In this document: positions 41,249-50,986 of the stretch, in pieces
Layout of the letters: the number at the start of each line of letters is the position of its first letter
Numbering within the stretch: the stretch's first letter is position 1
Assembly: GCA_028821195.1 (NCBI GenBank)
Contig: JAPPHB010000015.1
Span: forward strand, 62,001 to 126,000
Source of the DNA: Gammaproteobacteria bacterium
GTDB lineage: Bacteria > Gemmatimonadota > Gemmatimonadetes > Longimicrobiales > Gaopeijiaceae
Length of the DNA stretch: 64,000 nucleotides
Reading direction: 5' to 3'
Notes under the pieces: model-generated
Told to the model about the DNA's origin: nothing
Seen by the model: only the letters and a program-made list of their open reading frames with translations
Databases searched by the model: none
Translations under genes and position numbers: made by a program

Positions 41249-43468
41249 ATGCCGAAGTTGCCTTGCCGGGTCTGCGTCCTGGTTTGCGCGGCCGCCCTTC
41301 TCGCCGCTGCCTTGCCCGCCCTGGCGCAGGCGCCGCCGGACGAGACGGATCCGGACTCGACGGCGTTCCTGCTGGATCCCCTGGTGGTGACCGCGACCCG
41401 CCTGGCGACCACCACCGACGAACTCGCCGTGGCGGTTAACCTGGTGGGGCGGGCCGAACTGCGCGAACAGCCCAACCGCCTCCTCCTCGATGCCCTTGTC
41501 GCCGAGCCCGGCGTGCTGGTGCAGCAGACCACCGCGGGGCAGGGAGCCGCCTTCGTGCGCGCGCTCACCGGCAGCCAGGTGCTCCTGATGGTCGATGGCG
41601 TGCGCCTCAACAACGGCACGTTCCGTCAAGGTCCGAGCCAGTACCTGTCGTCCGTGGATCCGGAGATCATGGAGCGGATGGAGGTGGTGCGCGGGGCCTC
41701 GTCGGCGCTCTACGGCTCCGATGCCATGGGCGGAGTGATCAACGTGATCACGCGGCGCGCCGGAGACCTGCTCGAGCCGGGCGAGAGCTGGGTGACGGAG
41801 GGCTCCTATACCTTCGACGGAGCCACCAGCGGGAGTCGGGCGCGGCTCTCGGCGGCAACGGCCGTCCCTGACTTTCTGTCGGGTCTGGAGCTCTTCGGAG
41901 GCGCCGGCTTCGGCACCTGGTCGCACTTGAAGCCGGGCGGTGGCCTCCCGCCCCAGGATCCGACCGGTTACGACCAGTGGAGCGGCGACCTCCGCCTCGA
42001 CCTGCAGGCCACCCGCCGGTTGCGCATCGAGATGGCCGGCCAGCATGCCGAGCAGAGCGATGTCCCGCGCTACGATCGCTACGTCGACTTCCGGGCTCCG
42101 GGAGTGGCCGGGGGAGGAGTGGGACGAAACGCGCTCTACCTCTTCGAGCCCCAGGACCGGTCGCTCGCGCGCATCAAGGGGACCGTGGCCACGAGCCGGC
42201 CCTGGATGTCCACGCTGGACGTGCAGGTATCGTGGCAGGTGCAGCGCGAGGGACGCTCGATCAGGAGCCAATCGCTCAGAGATGACATCGTCATGCCCTC
42301 CGACCGCGTCCGCTACGTCTCCGACGACGTGCGTTCGGTTGCGCTTGACGTCCAGGGGCAGGCGATACACGGCGATGGCCGCAGCGGCGTGACCTACGGG
42401 CTGGAAGTGTGGGACAACGTCACCCGCTCGCACGGCCGGGAGGAGAACCTGGCCACGGGCGTGGAGACTTCTTCGTTCCGCTGGAGCGGGGAGGAAGCCG
42501 TGCCCACCGGTCGGTTTCCCGATGGCTCCCGCTTCGGCGGCGCCGCGCTGTACGCCTTCGCCGACGAACCCTTGGGCAGGTTCCGGGTGCAGCTCGGGGG
42601 GCGCGCCAGCACCTATCGCACCACCACGAGGGTCGGCGACGACTTCGGCGGCGACGTGGACTCCCGGGTCGGAAACGTGACCGGCGAGCTCGGCGTGGTC
42701 TACCACCCCGCGCAGGGGATGTCGCTCAGGGCGCGCGCGGCTCAGGCCTTCCGCGCGCCCAACATCTACGATCTCACGCTGGTCGGAGATGTCCCCGGCG
42801 GCATCGCGCTGCCCAATCCGGAGCTGAGCCCGGAGCGCAGCTACACCCTCGAGTTGGGGGCGAGCTGGATTCGAGGTTCGGCGACCGCGGAGCTGACCGT
42901 CTTCCGCATCGGAATCGACGACCTGCTCGAACGCAGCTTCGGGACCTTCCGGGGACAGAGCACCTTCGGACCCGACCTGCTTCCCGTGCTCACCATTCAG
43001 AACATCGGCTCGGCGACCATCGACGGTATCGAAGGGGGCCTGTCCGCCGGACTCCCCGCCCGCGGGCAGCTGGACCTTGCGGCTTCGTGGACCCTGGGAG
43101 ATGCGGTGGTTGCGCGCGACGGGATGCTCGCGGAGGAGCCGCTCAGCCGCGTGCCCCCGGCGACGTTGTCGTATCGCCTGCGCTGGCCGTGGTCCCGCGA
43201 CGAACGGTCGGGCTGGATCGAGTACTTCGGCAAGATGGCGGGCGGCCAGGACCGGCTCGGCTTCCGCGACCGGATCGACAGCCGCATCCAGGAAGGGGGG
43301 ACGCCCGCGTACCATGTCCACTCCCTTCGGGGAGGCGCGTCCTGGCGGGATCGTTTGCGCATCTCCGCCGGGATCGAGAACCTCTTCGACGAGTTGTATC
43401 GCGTTCACGGCTCGGGCATCGACGCCCCCGGCCGGCACCTCTTCGTGCGGCTGGACGTGCGGAGCTGA
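41249..43468 (+). CDS. TonB-dependent outer-membrane receptor
   Basis: 739 residues from ATG 41249 (GGAAGAGG box; ATG 41228 is an alternative). After the signal peptide (VCVLVCAAALLAAALPALAQA) comes a TonB-box-like DPLVVTATR and a plug domain (VEVVRGASSALYGSDAMGGVINVIT). A long beta-barrel follows, ending RHLFVRLDVRS. It imports a ligand too large for porins, driven by TonB. The ligand could be a cobalamin- or siderophore-type compound; the methylmalonyl-CoA mutase downstream needs B12, but that link is only suggestive. Confidence 0.92.
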   Translation: MPKLPCRVCVLVCAAALLAAALPALAQAPPDETDPDSTAFLLDPLVVTATRLATTTDELAVAVNLVGRAELREQPNRLLLDALVAEPGVLVQQTTAGQGAAFVRALTGSQVLLMVDGVRLNNGTFRQGPSQYLSSVDPEIMERMEVVRGASSALYGSDAMGGVINVITRRAGDLLEPGESWVTEGSYTFDGATSGSRARLSAATAVPDFLSGLELFGGAGFGTWSHLKPGGGLPPQDPTGYDQWSGDLRLDLQATRRLRIEMAGQHAEQSDVPRYDRYVDFRAPGVAGGGVGRNALYLFEPQDRSLARIKGTVATSRPWMSTLDVQVSWQVQREGRSIRSQSLRDDIVMPSDRVRYVSDDVRSVALDVQGQAIHGDGRSGVTYGLEVWDNVTRSHGREENLATGVETSSFRWSGEEAVPTGRFPDGSRFGGAALYAFADEPLGRFRVQLGGRASTYRTTTRVGDDFGGDVDSRVGNVTGELGVVYHPAQGMSLRARAAQAFRAPNIYDLTLVGDVPGGIALPNPELSPERSYTLELGASWIRGSATAELTVFRIGIDDLLERSFGTFRGQSTFGPDLLPVLTIQNIGSATIDGIEGGLSAGLPARGQLDLAASWTLGDAVVARDGMLAEEPLSRVPPATLSYRLRWPWSRDERSGWIEYFGKMAGGQDRLGFRDRIDSRIQEGGTPAYHVHSLRGGASWRDRLRISAGIENLFDELYRVHGSGIDAPGRHLFVRLDVRS

Positions 43469-43492
43469 CCGGGCCCGCCTGACGCGTTAGAG

Positions 43493-44449
43493 ATGATGCG
43501 AGTGACGTTTCTGGGCACTTCGGCCGCGTGTCCGACCGTGCGCCGCAACGTGAGCGCGATCGCCGTGCAGCGGGAGGGCGACCTCATGCTCTTCGACTGC
43601 GGCGAGGGCACCCAGCGCCAGATGATGCGTTACGGCACGGGGTTCTCGCTCTGGGCGGTGTTCATCACGCACATGCACGCGGATCACTTCGTGGGCGTGA
43701 CCGGGATGCTGCGCACCATGGCGCTGCAGGGGCGGGAAGATCCGCTGCTGCTCACCTGTCCGGTCTCCGGCCGGCGGGTGCTCGAGGATGCCGTCCACCT
43801 GGGATTCGACCGCCTGAGCTTTCCGGTCGAGGTCCGGGAACTCAGGCCGGGGGACTGCGTCTCCCGGGAGGGTTATGAGGTGCGCGCCTTCCGGGTGAAC
43901 CACGGCATGCCGGCGCTCGGGTACGTATTGCGCGAGGACGATCGCCGGGGGCGGTTCGATGTCGAGAGGGCACGTGCCCTGGGCGTCCCCGAAGGGCCCG
44001 CCTTCGGCCGTCTGCATCGGGGCGAGACGGTGAAAGTCGAAGGGCGGCCGGTCCGGCCGGAAGAGGTGGTCGGCCCCGGCCGGCCCGGCCGGACGGTGGT
44101 CTATACGGGCGACACGCGTCCGGTGCGCTCGACGGTTGAGGCGGCGGCCGGCGCGGACCTGCTCGTCCATGAGTGCACGTTCGCCGGGGAGCAGAAGACG
44201 CGGGCGCGCGCGACCTTCCACTCCACCGCCGCGGGCGCCGCGCGCGTCGCCCGCGACGCCGGAGTGGCGCGCCTCGCGCTCACGCACATCTCCGCGAGGT
44301 ATTCGGAGCAGCCGGGGCGCCTCGAGCGCGAGGCGCGCCGGGTGTTCCCCGCGACGGTCGTGGCTGCGGACGGGCTGAGCCTGGAAGTCCCCTACAGCGA
44401 TGATCCCCCCGCCACCCTACCCGCCCGCGGGCAAGAGGGAGCTGCGTGA
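43493..44449 (+). CDS. rnz: Ribonuclease Z
   Basis: 318 residues starting at ATG 43493 (another ATG follows). FLGTSAACPTVRRN, FDCGEGTQRQ and the metal motif THMHADHFVG (HxHxDH) are standard, with further ligands in NHGMPALGYV, YTGDTRP and LTHISARY. It trims tRNA 3' ends and is most needed where CCA is not encoded, as in the tRNA-Leu here. The C-terminal 15 residues are a proline/glycine tail. Its stop overlaps the tyrA start (GTGA). Confidence 0.93.
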   Translation: MMRVTFLGTSAACPTVRRNVSAIAVQREGDLMLFDCGEGTQRQMMRYGTGFSLWAVFITHMHADHFVGVTGMLRTMALQGREDPLLLTCPVSGRRVLEDAVHLGFDRLSFPVEVRELRPGDCVSREGYEVRAFRVNHGMPALGYVLREDDRRGRFDVERARALGVPEGPAFGRLHRGETVKVEGRPVRPEEVVGPGRPGRTVVYTGDTRPVRSTVEAAAGADLLVHECTFAGEQKTRARATFHSTAAGAARVARDAGVARLALTHISARYSEQPGRLEREARRVFPATVVAADGLSLEVPYSDDPPATLPARGQEGAA

Positions 44450-45402
44450 GCTCGACACCCGACCATGGATTCCGCAGGGTCGCTATCGTGGGGCTCGGAC
44501 TGATCGGCGGGTCGCTGGCCCGGGCGCTCGCGGCGCTCGACCGGCCGCCTCGCGTGACCGGATCCTCGGACTCGGCGTCCGACCTCGAGCTGGCCGAGCG
44601 TGCGGGCGCGATCGACGCGGGGTCCACGGACCCGGAGGCCGTCCTCGGGGGCGCCGACCTGGTCGTGTACGCCACCCCCCTCGACGTGACCCTGCGCCTG
44701 CTCGCGGACCACCGGGGCCGCTGGCCGGCAGGAGCGGTCGTGACCGACGTGGTCAGCCTGAAGGTCCCGCTGGAAGACGCGATGGGGGCCCTCGGCGAGA
44801 GTGCCCGCTACACCGGATCGCACCCGATGGCGGGCGGGGAGGGCTCGGGGTTCGGTCACTCTGCGGCCGACCTGTTTGCGGGCGCGACCGTCTGGCTGAC
44901 CGGGACGGGGGCGGGGGCGCCTGCCGTGGAGGCGCTCTGGCAGGCCGTCGGCGCCCGTCCGCGCTGGACCACTGCCACCGAGCACGATCGGCTCATGTCG
45001 TGGTGCAGCCACCTCCCTCAACTGGCCTCCAACGCCCTGGCGCGCGTTCTGGAGGAATCGGGTCACGCCCCTTCCGACCTGGGCACCGGCGGCGCCGACT
45101 TGGTGCGCCTCGCGGGCAGCTCTCCGGAAATGTGGCTTCCGCTGCTGGCGCGCAGCGAGGCCGGGGAAGCGCTCCGGGACCTCGCGCGAGTGGCGCGTGA
45201 GTTCGCGGACGCCCTCGACCGCCGCGACCTGGAGGCCATCGACCACTGGATGAGGTCCACCCGCTCCTGGCGCGCGGGCGCCGCGGCACCGGCCCCCCCG
45301 ACCTCACCCGCGGTCCCGGACGGGCCCGGGTCGCCGGACTCGCCACCGATGCGCACGCGGTCGCCTGCCTCTCCGGCGAAAGGGAGCCGGACCGGTCGGT
45401 GA
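44446..45402 (+). CDS. tyrA: Prephenate dehydrogenase
   Basis: 318 residues from GTG 44446. The NAD-binding loop VGLGLIGGSLARAL is at the N-terminus, then TDVVSLKVPL, the substrate-site GSHPMAGGEGSGF, and the helical dimerisation domain (HLPQLASNALARVL). It oxidises prephenate to 4-hydroxyphenylpyruvate for tyrosine. There is no ACT domain; instead about 40 residues of Pro/Ser/Ala-rich tail follow (PAPPTSPAVPDGPGSPDSPP), so feedback control through ACT is absent. It is coupled to rnz upstream and to aroA-cmk downstream by four-base overlaps. Confidence 0.92.
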   Translation: MSSTPDHGFRRVAIVGLGLIGGSLARALAALDRPPRVTGSSDSASDLELAERAGAIDAGSTDPEAVLGGADLVVYATPLDVTLRLLADHRGRWPAGAVVTDVVSLKVPLEDAMGALGESARYTGSHPMAGGEGSGFGHSAADLFAGATVWLTGTGAGAPAVEALWQAVGARPRWTTATEHDRLMSWCSHLPQLASNALARVLEESGHAPSDLGTGGADLVRLAGSSPEMWLPLLARSEAGEALRDLARVAREFADALDRRDLEAIDHWMRSTRSWRAGAAAPAPPTSPAVPDGPGSPDSPPMRTRSPASPAKGSRTGR

Positions 45403-47459
45403 TAACCGAACTGAGGGTGCCGGGCGACAAGTCCATCTCCCACCGGGCGCTGCTGCTGGCCGCGCTGGCGGGTGGAGAGAGCCGCATCCGCGGCATCCTT
45501 ACCGGAGAGGATCCCCAGGCCACGGCCTCCATCCTCAGGGCACTGGGCGTGCGCGTCCCACCCCTGGTCGCCGACGCGGAGCTGCGCATCACCGGGGTGG
45601 GCGTGCGCGGCCTGCGCGCTCCGGGCCGGATCCTCGACTGCGCCAACAGCGGCACCACCGCGCGGCTGATGCTGGGTGTCCTGGCGGGACAGGAACTCGA
45701 GGCCACCCTCACCGGCGACGAGTCCCTGCGGCGGCGGCCGATGCGGCGGGTGACCGACCCGTTGTCGCGGATGGGCGCGCGCTTCGAACCGCTTGCCGCT
45801 CCCGGCAGACTCCCGCTTCGCATTGCTGGCGGCCCCCTGCACGCCCTCGACTATCGCCTCCCCGTGGCCAGCGCGCAGCTCAAGAGTGCGCTCCTGCTCG
45901 CCGGGGTGACCGGCGGCGTGCCTGTGCGGCTCCTCGAGCCGGGCTTCTCGCGCGACCACACCGAGCGCATGCTGGCAGCCGTGGGGTGTGCGCTGACCAG
46001 TTCCCCGGAGCGCGACGCCAACCGGGTGCGCCTGACCGCCGCGCCGGCCGCCCTCGATCCTCTGGACGTAGTCGTGCCGGGTGATTTCTCGTCCGCGGCC
46101 TTTCCGCTCGCGCTCGCCCTGCTGGGTGGGGCCGGCGAAGGGATCGTGCTCCGTGGTATCGGGCTCAATCCGACACGGACCGGACTCCTGCCCGTACTGC
46201 AGAGGATGAACGCACGCATCGAAGTGGAGATCGGGTCCGCGCCGGAAGGCGGCGAGCCTGCCGGCGACCTGATCGTCCACGCGTCCGACCTGACCGGCAC
46301 CCACGTGGAGCGCCAGGAGATCCCGGGGCTTATCGACGAGGTGCCCGTCCTGGCGGTGCTCGCCGCCCGCGCCCGGGGCGTCACGCGCATCACCGGCGCG
46401 GAGGAGCTGCGGGTCAAGGAATCCGACCGGCTGGGCGCGCTGGCGGCCAACCTTTCCAACCTGGGCGTGGAGGTGGAGGAGCTTCCCGACGGCCTGGTGA
46501 TCGAAGGGGCCGGCCGCCCGCTGACCGGTGCCGTCGAGGCGCGCGGCGACCACCGCATCGCGATGGCTTTCGGCGTGCTCGGCGCCCTCGCAGGCAACGC
46601 CATCACCGTTGACGCGCCGGCGGCCGTGGGCGTCAGCTACCCCGGCTTCTGGGAGATGCTCGAGCGGGCTTCCAGGCCGGCCGGACGACCCTCCGTCGGG
46701 GATTCCGGCGAGGACGATCTGGAGTCCGCGAGACCCGTCCGCGAGCGCGGGCGCGGACCCGTGATCGTCATCGACGGCCCGGCGGGATCCGGCAAGTCCA
46801 CCACGGCCCGCGAGGTGGCGCGCCGGCTTGGCTTCCGCCACCTGGACTCGGGTGCGCTCTACCGGGCCCTCACCTGCGCTCTGCTCGAGTCGGGCCGGCC
46901 GCCGGAGTCATGGCCCGCGCTGACGGAATCGGACCTGAACGCACATCCCGTGCGGATGGTGGCCGCCGGATCCGCATTTCGGATGATGCTCGGCGCGCGC
47001 GCCCTGACCACCGAACTGAGGAGCCCCGAAGTCGACGCGCACGTTTCCGCCGTCGCGCGCCTGCCCGCGGTGCGCGGGTGGCTGCTCGACCGCCAGCGGC
47101 AGGCGGGGAGGGAGGGGTCGCTGGTGGGCGACGGACGCGACCTTGGCACGGTAGTGTTCCCGGATGCGGAGGTGAAGATCTTCCTGGTGGCCGATGTCAC
47201 CGAACGCGCCCGCCGCCGCCTGCTGGAGAAGGGGCGCGTGCCGGACTCGGGCAGCGCGGTGACGGCCGAGGCGGCCCGCTTGCGCGCCCGCGACCGCATC
47301 GACACGAGCCGCGGGATCGCCCCGCTGAAGAAGGCGGCCGACGCGTTCGAAGTCGACGGAACCCGCCTCTCGTTCGACCAGCAGGTTGACGCAATCCTCG
47401 GTGTGGTGCGCGGTCGGGTCGGCCACCGGCACGCGAGGATTCCCACTTCCGCGGAATGA
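45399..47459 (+). CDS. aroA-cmk: Fused EPSP synthase - cytidylate kinase
   Basis: 686 residues from GTG 45399, overlapping the tyrA stop. Residues 1 to about 428 are 3-phosphoshikimate 1-carboxyvinyltransferase: PGDKSISHRALLLAAL, NSGTTARLMLG, RPMRRVTDPL and LRVKESDRL. A linker (SVGDSGEDDLESARPVRERG) leads to cytidylate kinase (about 450-680) with Walker A GPAGSGKSTTAREVARRLG near 460 and GDGRDLGTVVFPDA. One enzyme serves the shikimate pathway; the other phosphorylates CMP/dCMP. Such fusions occur in a limited set of lineages. The reading frame is continuous through both. rpsA follows after 229 bases. Confidence 0.95.
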   Translation: MITELRVPGDKSISHRALLLAALAGGESRIRGILTGEDPQATASILRALGVRVPPLVADAELRITGVGVRGLRAPGRILDCANSGTTARLMLGVLAGQELEATLTGDESLRRRPMRRVTDPLSRMGARFEPLAAPGRLPLRIAGGPLHALDYRLPVASAQLKSALLLAGVTGGVPVRLLEPGFSRDHTERMLAAVGCALTSSPERDANRVRLTAAPAALDPLDVVVPGDFSSAAFPLALALLGGAGEGIVLRGIGLNPTRTGLLPVLQRMNARIEVEIGSAPEGGEPAGDLIVHASDLTGTHVERQEIPGLIDEVPVLAVLAARARGVTRITGAEELRVKESDRLGALAANLSNLGVEVEELPDGLVIEGAGRPLTGAVEARGDHRIAMAFGVLGALAGNAITVDAPAAVGVSYPGFWEMLERASRPAGRPSVGDSGEDDLESARPVRERGRGPVIVIDGPAGSGKSTTAREVARRLGFRHLDSGALYRALTCALLESGRPPESWPALTESDLNAHPVRMVAAGSAFRMMLGARALTTELRSPEVDAHVSAVARLPAVRGWLLDRQRQAGREGSLVGDGRDLGTVVFPDAEVKIFLVADVTERARRRLLEKGRVPDSGSAVTAEAARLRARDRIDTSRGIAPLKKAADAFEVDGTRLSFDQQVDAILGVVRGRVGHRHARIPTSAE

Positions 47460-47688
47460 TTGACGCACTGACCGGCGACGCATACCTTAACGTGCTGAAA
47501 AATAGCCGTTTGCCCGTACCTCTGCTGGAGGAAGGCAGTGCCGATCCCGGCCTCCGGCGAACCCGGAAGCCCGCCCGGCCGGTTTCTTCCCTCCTCCGAC
47601 ATCTCTCAAACCCTGAACCCGGCCCGCATCGTGCGGGACCGGCCAGAAAGGGCGCTCCCTCGATGGGGTGTGCCAGGGATAACAACCA

Positions 47689-49707
47689 ATGACCGACCAG
47701 ACCGAAGGCACTCAACTCCCCTCATCGGAACCCGTGCCCGCCTCCGCCCTCCCCTCCGGCGATTCTCAGGGAACCGATTCCAATGAGGGTGGAGATTCCG
47801 GCGATACCGCTCGAGTCGATCCGTCCCCGAGCCAGGCCTTCGGGGACTTCGCGGCGTTCGACGCCCCGGACGAGCTCTTCGCCGATCCGCGTGGCGATAC
47901 CGGGTTCGGCCTCTCGGACGACCCCGGGGGCGACGACGATCCGTCGATGTCGCGCGACGACTTCGGCACCATGCTCCAGGACTTCCAGTCCGGCATCCAG
48001 GAGGTGCGCGAGGGAGAGATCGTACGCGCGAAGGTGGTGCGGGTAACGGATGCCACCGTCATCCTGGAATTCGGCTTCAAGAGCGAGGGCGCGGTCCCCC
48101 GGGAGGAGTTCCGGGACAACGAAGCCCTTGCGCCCGGGTACGAGGTCGAGGTCCTGCTCGAGAGCCTCGAGGACGACGACGGGGTCGTGGTCCTGTCGAA
48201 GAAGAAGGCCGATTTCCTTCGGGTCTGGGAGAAGATCCGCGAAGCCTACGAGAGCGGTTCGCCGATCGAGGGCACGCTGGTGCGCAAGATCAAGGGCGGC
48301 ATGACCGTGGACCTCATGGGCGTGGACGCCTTCCTGCCCGGCTCGCAGATCGCCCTCCGCCGGGTGCCCAACATCGAGGACCTGGTTGGCGACGTCTACG
48401 ACTTCAAGATCATCAAGCTGAACAAGAGGCGCCGCAACATCGTGGTATCGCGGCGCGTGATCCTGGAGGCCGAGCGCGGCAAGAAGCGCGAGACCCTGGT
48501 GAAGGAACTGCTGGTGGGCCAGGTGCGCGCCGGCATCATCAAGAACATCACCGATTTCGGCGCATTCATCGACCTCGGTGGGCTGGACGGGCTCCTGCAC
48601 ATCACGGACATGTCGTGGGGACGGGTGGGACACCCCTCCGACATGGTGAGCATCGGCCAGGAGCTCGACGTCAAGGTCCTCGACATCGACTGGAAGCGGG
48701 AGAGGATCTCGCTCGGGCTCAAGCAGTTGCTTCCCTATCCGTGGACCGACATCGACCTCAAGTACCCGGTCGGCGTGCGCGTACACGGCAAGGTGGTATC
48801 GATCACCAACTACGGCGCTTTCGTCGAGCTGGAGAAGGGCGTCGAAGGGCTCGTCCACATCTCGGAGATGTCGTGGACGCGCAACATCCGCCATCCCTCG
48901 AAGCTGGTCTCCATCGCGGACGAGATCGAGGCGGTGGTGCTGAAGGTGGATCCGGGGGCCGAGAAGATCTCGCTGGGCATGAAGCAGATCGAGGAGGATC
49001 CCTGGCTGGCCCTCCCGCTCAAGTATCCCACCGGGACGCGGCTGCAGGGCAAGGTGCGCAACCTGACTTCGTTCGGCGCCTTCGTCGAGATCGAGCCGGG
49101 CATCGACGGGCTGGTTCACGTGTCGGACATGAGCTGGACCAAGCGCGTGGAGCATCCTTCGGAGATCGTGAACAAGGGCCAGGAACTGGAAGTGATGGTT
49201 CTCGATGTGGATGGCGAGAACAAGCGCATCTCGCTCGGGATCAAGCAGGTTCTCGACGATCCCTGGCCCTGGCTCTCGGAGCGCTTTGCACCGGGCGTGG
49301 AGTGCGAAGGCCGTGTCGTGCGGGTTCAGGAGAAGGGGGTCGTGGTCGACCTGGGCGAAAACGTGGAGGCCTTCGTCCCCATCTCGCACAGTCGTGTGCG
49401 GGATAACCAGTCGCTCGAGGACTACTACGGGCCCGGGGACGAGGTCGACCTCAAGGTGCTCGAGTCGGATGCCGCCAACCGCAGGATCGTAGTGGAGGTC
49501 ATGGCGGAGCCCCGCCGGCGCATCACAGAGGAGCACGACACCGAACATGCGCCAGAGGACGGTGCGGAAGCCGCGGACGACCCGGAGGCGGCGGCCGGCG
49601 AGGCTGAAGAGGTCGGCGGTGGCGAGGCCGTGGACGGTGGCGAGGCCGTGGACGATGGGGAGGCCGTGGACGAGACGCTCGCCGCTCGGCCTGACGACGA
49701 GGGGTAG
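47689..49707 (+). CDS. rpsA: 30S ribosomal protein S1
   Basis: 672 residues, longer than the usual 550-580 because of an acidic N-terminal extension of about 105 residues and an acidic tail. Six S1 RNA-binding domains can be followed: EGEIVRAKVVRV, EGTLVRKIKGGMTVDL, AGIIKNITDFGAFIDLGG, HGKVVSITNYGAFVEL, QGKVRNLTSFGAFVEIEPG and EGRVVRVQEKGVVVDLGE. It binds mRNA at the small subunit and helps initiation, which matters where leaders lack strong Shine-Dalgarno boxes. The tail has three 18-bp repeats (49621-49674) encoding GEAVDG/D. The cmk-rpsA order is widely conserved. Confidence 0.96.
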   Translation: MTDQTEGTQLPSSEPVPASALPSGDSQGTDSNEGGDSGDTARVDPSPSQAFGDFAAFDAPDELFADPRGDTGFGLSDDPGGDDDPSMSRDDFGTMLQDFQSGIQEVREGEIVRAKVVRVTDATVILEFGFKSEGAVPREEFRDNEALAPGYEVEVLLESLEDDDGVVVLSKKKADFLRVWEKIREAYESGSPIEGTLVRKIKGGMTVDLMGVDAFLPGSQIALRRVPNIEDLVGDVYDFKIIKLNKRRRNIVVSRRVILEAERGKKRETLVKELLVGQVRAGIIKNITDFGAFIDLGGLDGLLHITDMSWGRVGHPSDMVSIGQELDVKVLDIDWKRERISLGLKQLLPYPWTDIDLKYPVGVRVHGKVVSITNYGAFVELEKGVEGLVHISEMSWTRNIRHPSKLVSIADEIEAVVLKVDPGAEKISLGMKQIEEDPWLALPLKYPTGTRLQGKVRNLTSFGAFVEIEPGIDGLVHVSDMSWTKRVEHPSEIVNKGQELEVMVLDVDGENKRISLGIKQVLDDPWPWLSERFAPGVECEGRVVRVQEKGVVVDLGENVEAFVPISHSRVRDNQSLEDYYGPGDEVDLKVLESDAANRRIVVEVMAEPRRRITEEHDTEHAPEDGAEAADDPEAAAGEAEEVGGGEAVDGGEAVDDGEAVDETLAARPDDEG

Positions 49708-49716
49708 CGCCTATCC

Positions 49717-50925
49717 GTGATGGCTAGCCCGCTCCGTGTCCGAGCCCAGGCCGTCCTCACGGTCATAGCCGGCTGCGTGCCGGTGGCGACAGGGCCGCCG
49801 GCGCCCGAGCCCCCGCCGCCGGAGGCGGAACCCCCACCTCTGACCGCGCCCGAATCCGAGGTGCCCGAGCCCGAGCCGGAGCTCGCGGCTCCCCTGGTGG
49901 GGGTCATGCTTCCCATGTCGGGCTCACCGTTCATGCGGGAATACTCCGAGCTGATCGAGGAGGGGATGCGCGCCGCGGTCGCTTCGGCTCCGCAGCGCGA
50001 CGGTCTGCCGGTCGTGCGGGTCATCGACAGCGGCAGAGGGCTCGACGAGGCCCGCCGGGCCCTCGCCGAGCTGGAGGCGGAGGGCCTGTCGGCGATCGTG
50101 GGGCCGCTGCAGGAAGCCGCGGTGGCGCGGGTGGCCGAGGGCCGCAGGCGACCGGTGCCGATGATCGCGCCCGCCGCCCGGGAACTGCCCGAGAGCCAGG
50201 CCGGGGTCTATTCGCTGGCCGGGCCGGATCCCGGTCCCGCCGGAGCGCTGGGCCGGGCGGCATGGGAGGAGGGCATCCGGCGCGTCGTGGCCATCGCTCC
50301 CTCCACCGCGTACGCGCGCTTCGAGGTGGAAGCCTTCCGCGAGGCGTTCCGCATGGGAGGCGGGGTTCTGGCCGGGGCCTTCTACTATCCCCCGGGACAG
50401 GTCGACTTTCGCGCGGAGGTGGGAGAGCTGATCCGCATCGATCCGGATGCCGTGCTGCTCCCGCTGCCGTCCCTGCCCGCGATGGACATCCCGCAGGTGG
50501 CGGGCCAGGTACAGCACTACGGTCTGGACGATTCGCTGAGCGTGGAAGTGCTGGGGACCGCCGGGTGGTCGACATCCGACGTGCTCCGCGATGTCGATGT
50601 CAACTTCACCGAAGGCGTTCTTACGGTGACCGCCCGCCCGCCGGGGCGCCCGGAACCGGCGTACGAGGACTTCGTGCGGGCGTACGAAACGGTGCACCGG
50701 AAGTCCCTGCGCAGTGATGTTCCTGCGCTCGGGTGGGACATCATGGGCCTGCTGCTCGCGGCATTCCGCACGGGCGCACGCGCCCCGGACGAAGTGCGCG
50801 CCGCACTCGAGGAGATCAACGGCTTCGAGGGGGCGACCGGAACCCTTGCCGTGGAAAACGGGCGCATCACGCGGGTCTACCAGGTCGTCGTGATCCGGGA
50901 TCGGGAGCTGGTCCGGGTCTACTGA
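49717..50925 (+). CDS. Periplasmic-binding-fold lipoprotein (ABC substrate-binding/LpoA-like)
   Basis: 402 residues from GTG 49717 (or ATG 49720). The N-terminus [15 protein letters not shown] is a lipoprotein signal, then about 35 residues of Pro/Glu-rich spacer ([27 protein letters not shown]). The remainder is a type I periplasmic-binding fold: [36 protein letters not shown] and [16 protein letters not shown]. Branched-chain amino-acid receptors and LpoA-type penicillin-binding-protein activators share this fold. With no transporter genes beside it, a regulator of cell-wall synthesis is as likely as a transport receptor. Confidence 0.8.
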   Translation: MMASPLRVRAQAVLTVIAGCVPVATGPPAPEPPPPEAEPPPLTAPESEVPEPEPELAAPLVGVMLPMSGSPFMREYSELIEEGMRAAVASAPQRDGLPVVRVIDSGRGLDEARRALAELEAEGLSAIVGPLQEAAVARVAEGRRRPVPMIAPAARELPESQAGVYSLAGPDPGPAGALGRAAWEEGIRRVVAIAPSTAYARFEVEAFREAFRMGGGVLAGAFYYPPGQVDFRAEVGELIRIDPDAVLLPLPSLPAMDIPQVAGQVQHYGLDDSLSVEVLGTAGWSTSDVLRDVDVNFTEGVLTVTARPPGRPEPAYEDFVRAYETVHRKSLRSDVPALGWDIMGLLLAAFRTGARAPDEVRAALEEINGFEGATGTLAVENGRITRVYQVVVIRDRELVRVY

Positions 50926-50986
50926 TGTCCCGGTGTGCGCCCGCCCTCACCCGGGTGACGCCGGTCCTGCCCGAACCTCTTCTCCC

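Noticed and set aside
41159-43438. 759-codon minus-strand frame antisense to the TonB receptor
   Set aside because: Same compositional shadow effect; it has no motif and low-complexity composition.
47722-49548. 608-codon minus-strand frame antisense to rpsA
   Set aside because: Shadow of the repeated S1 domains; it is periodic only because rpsA is.
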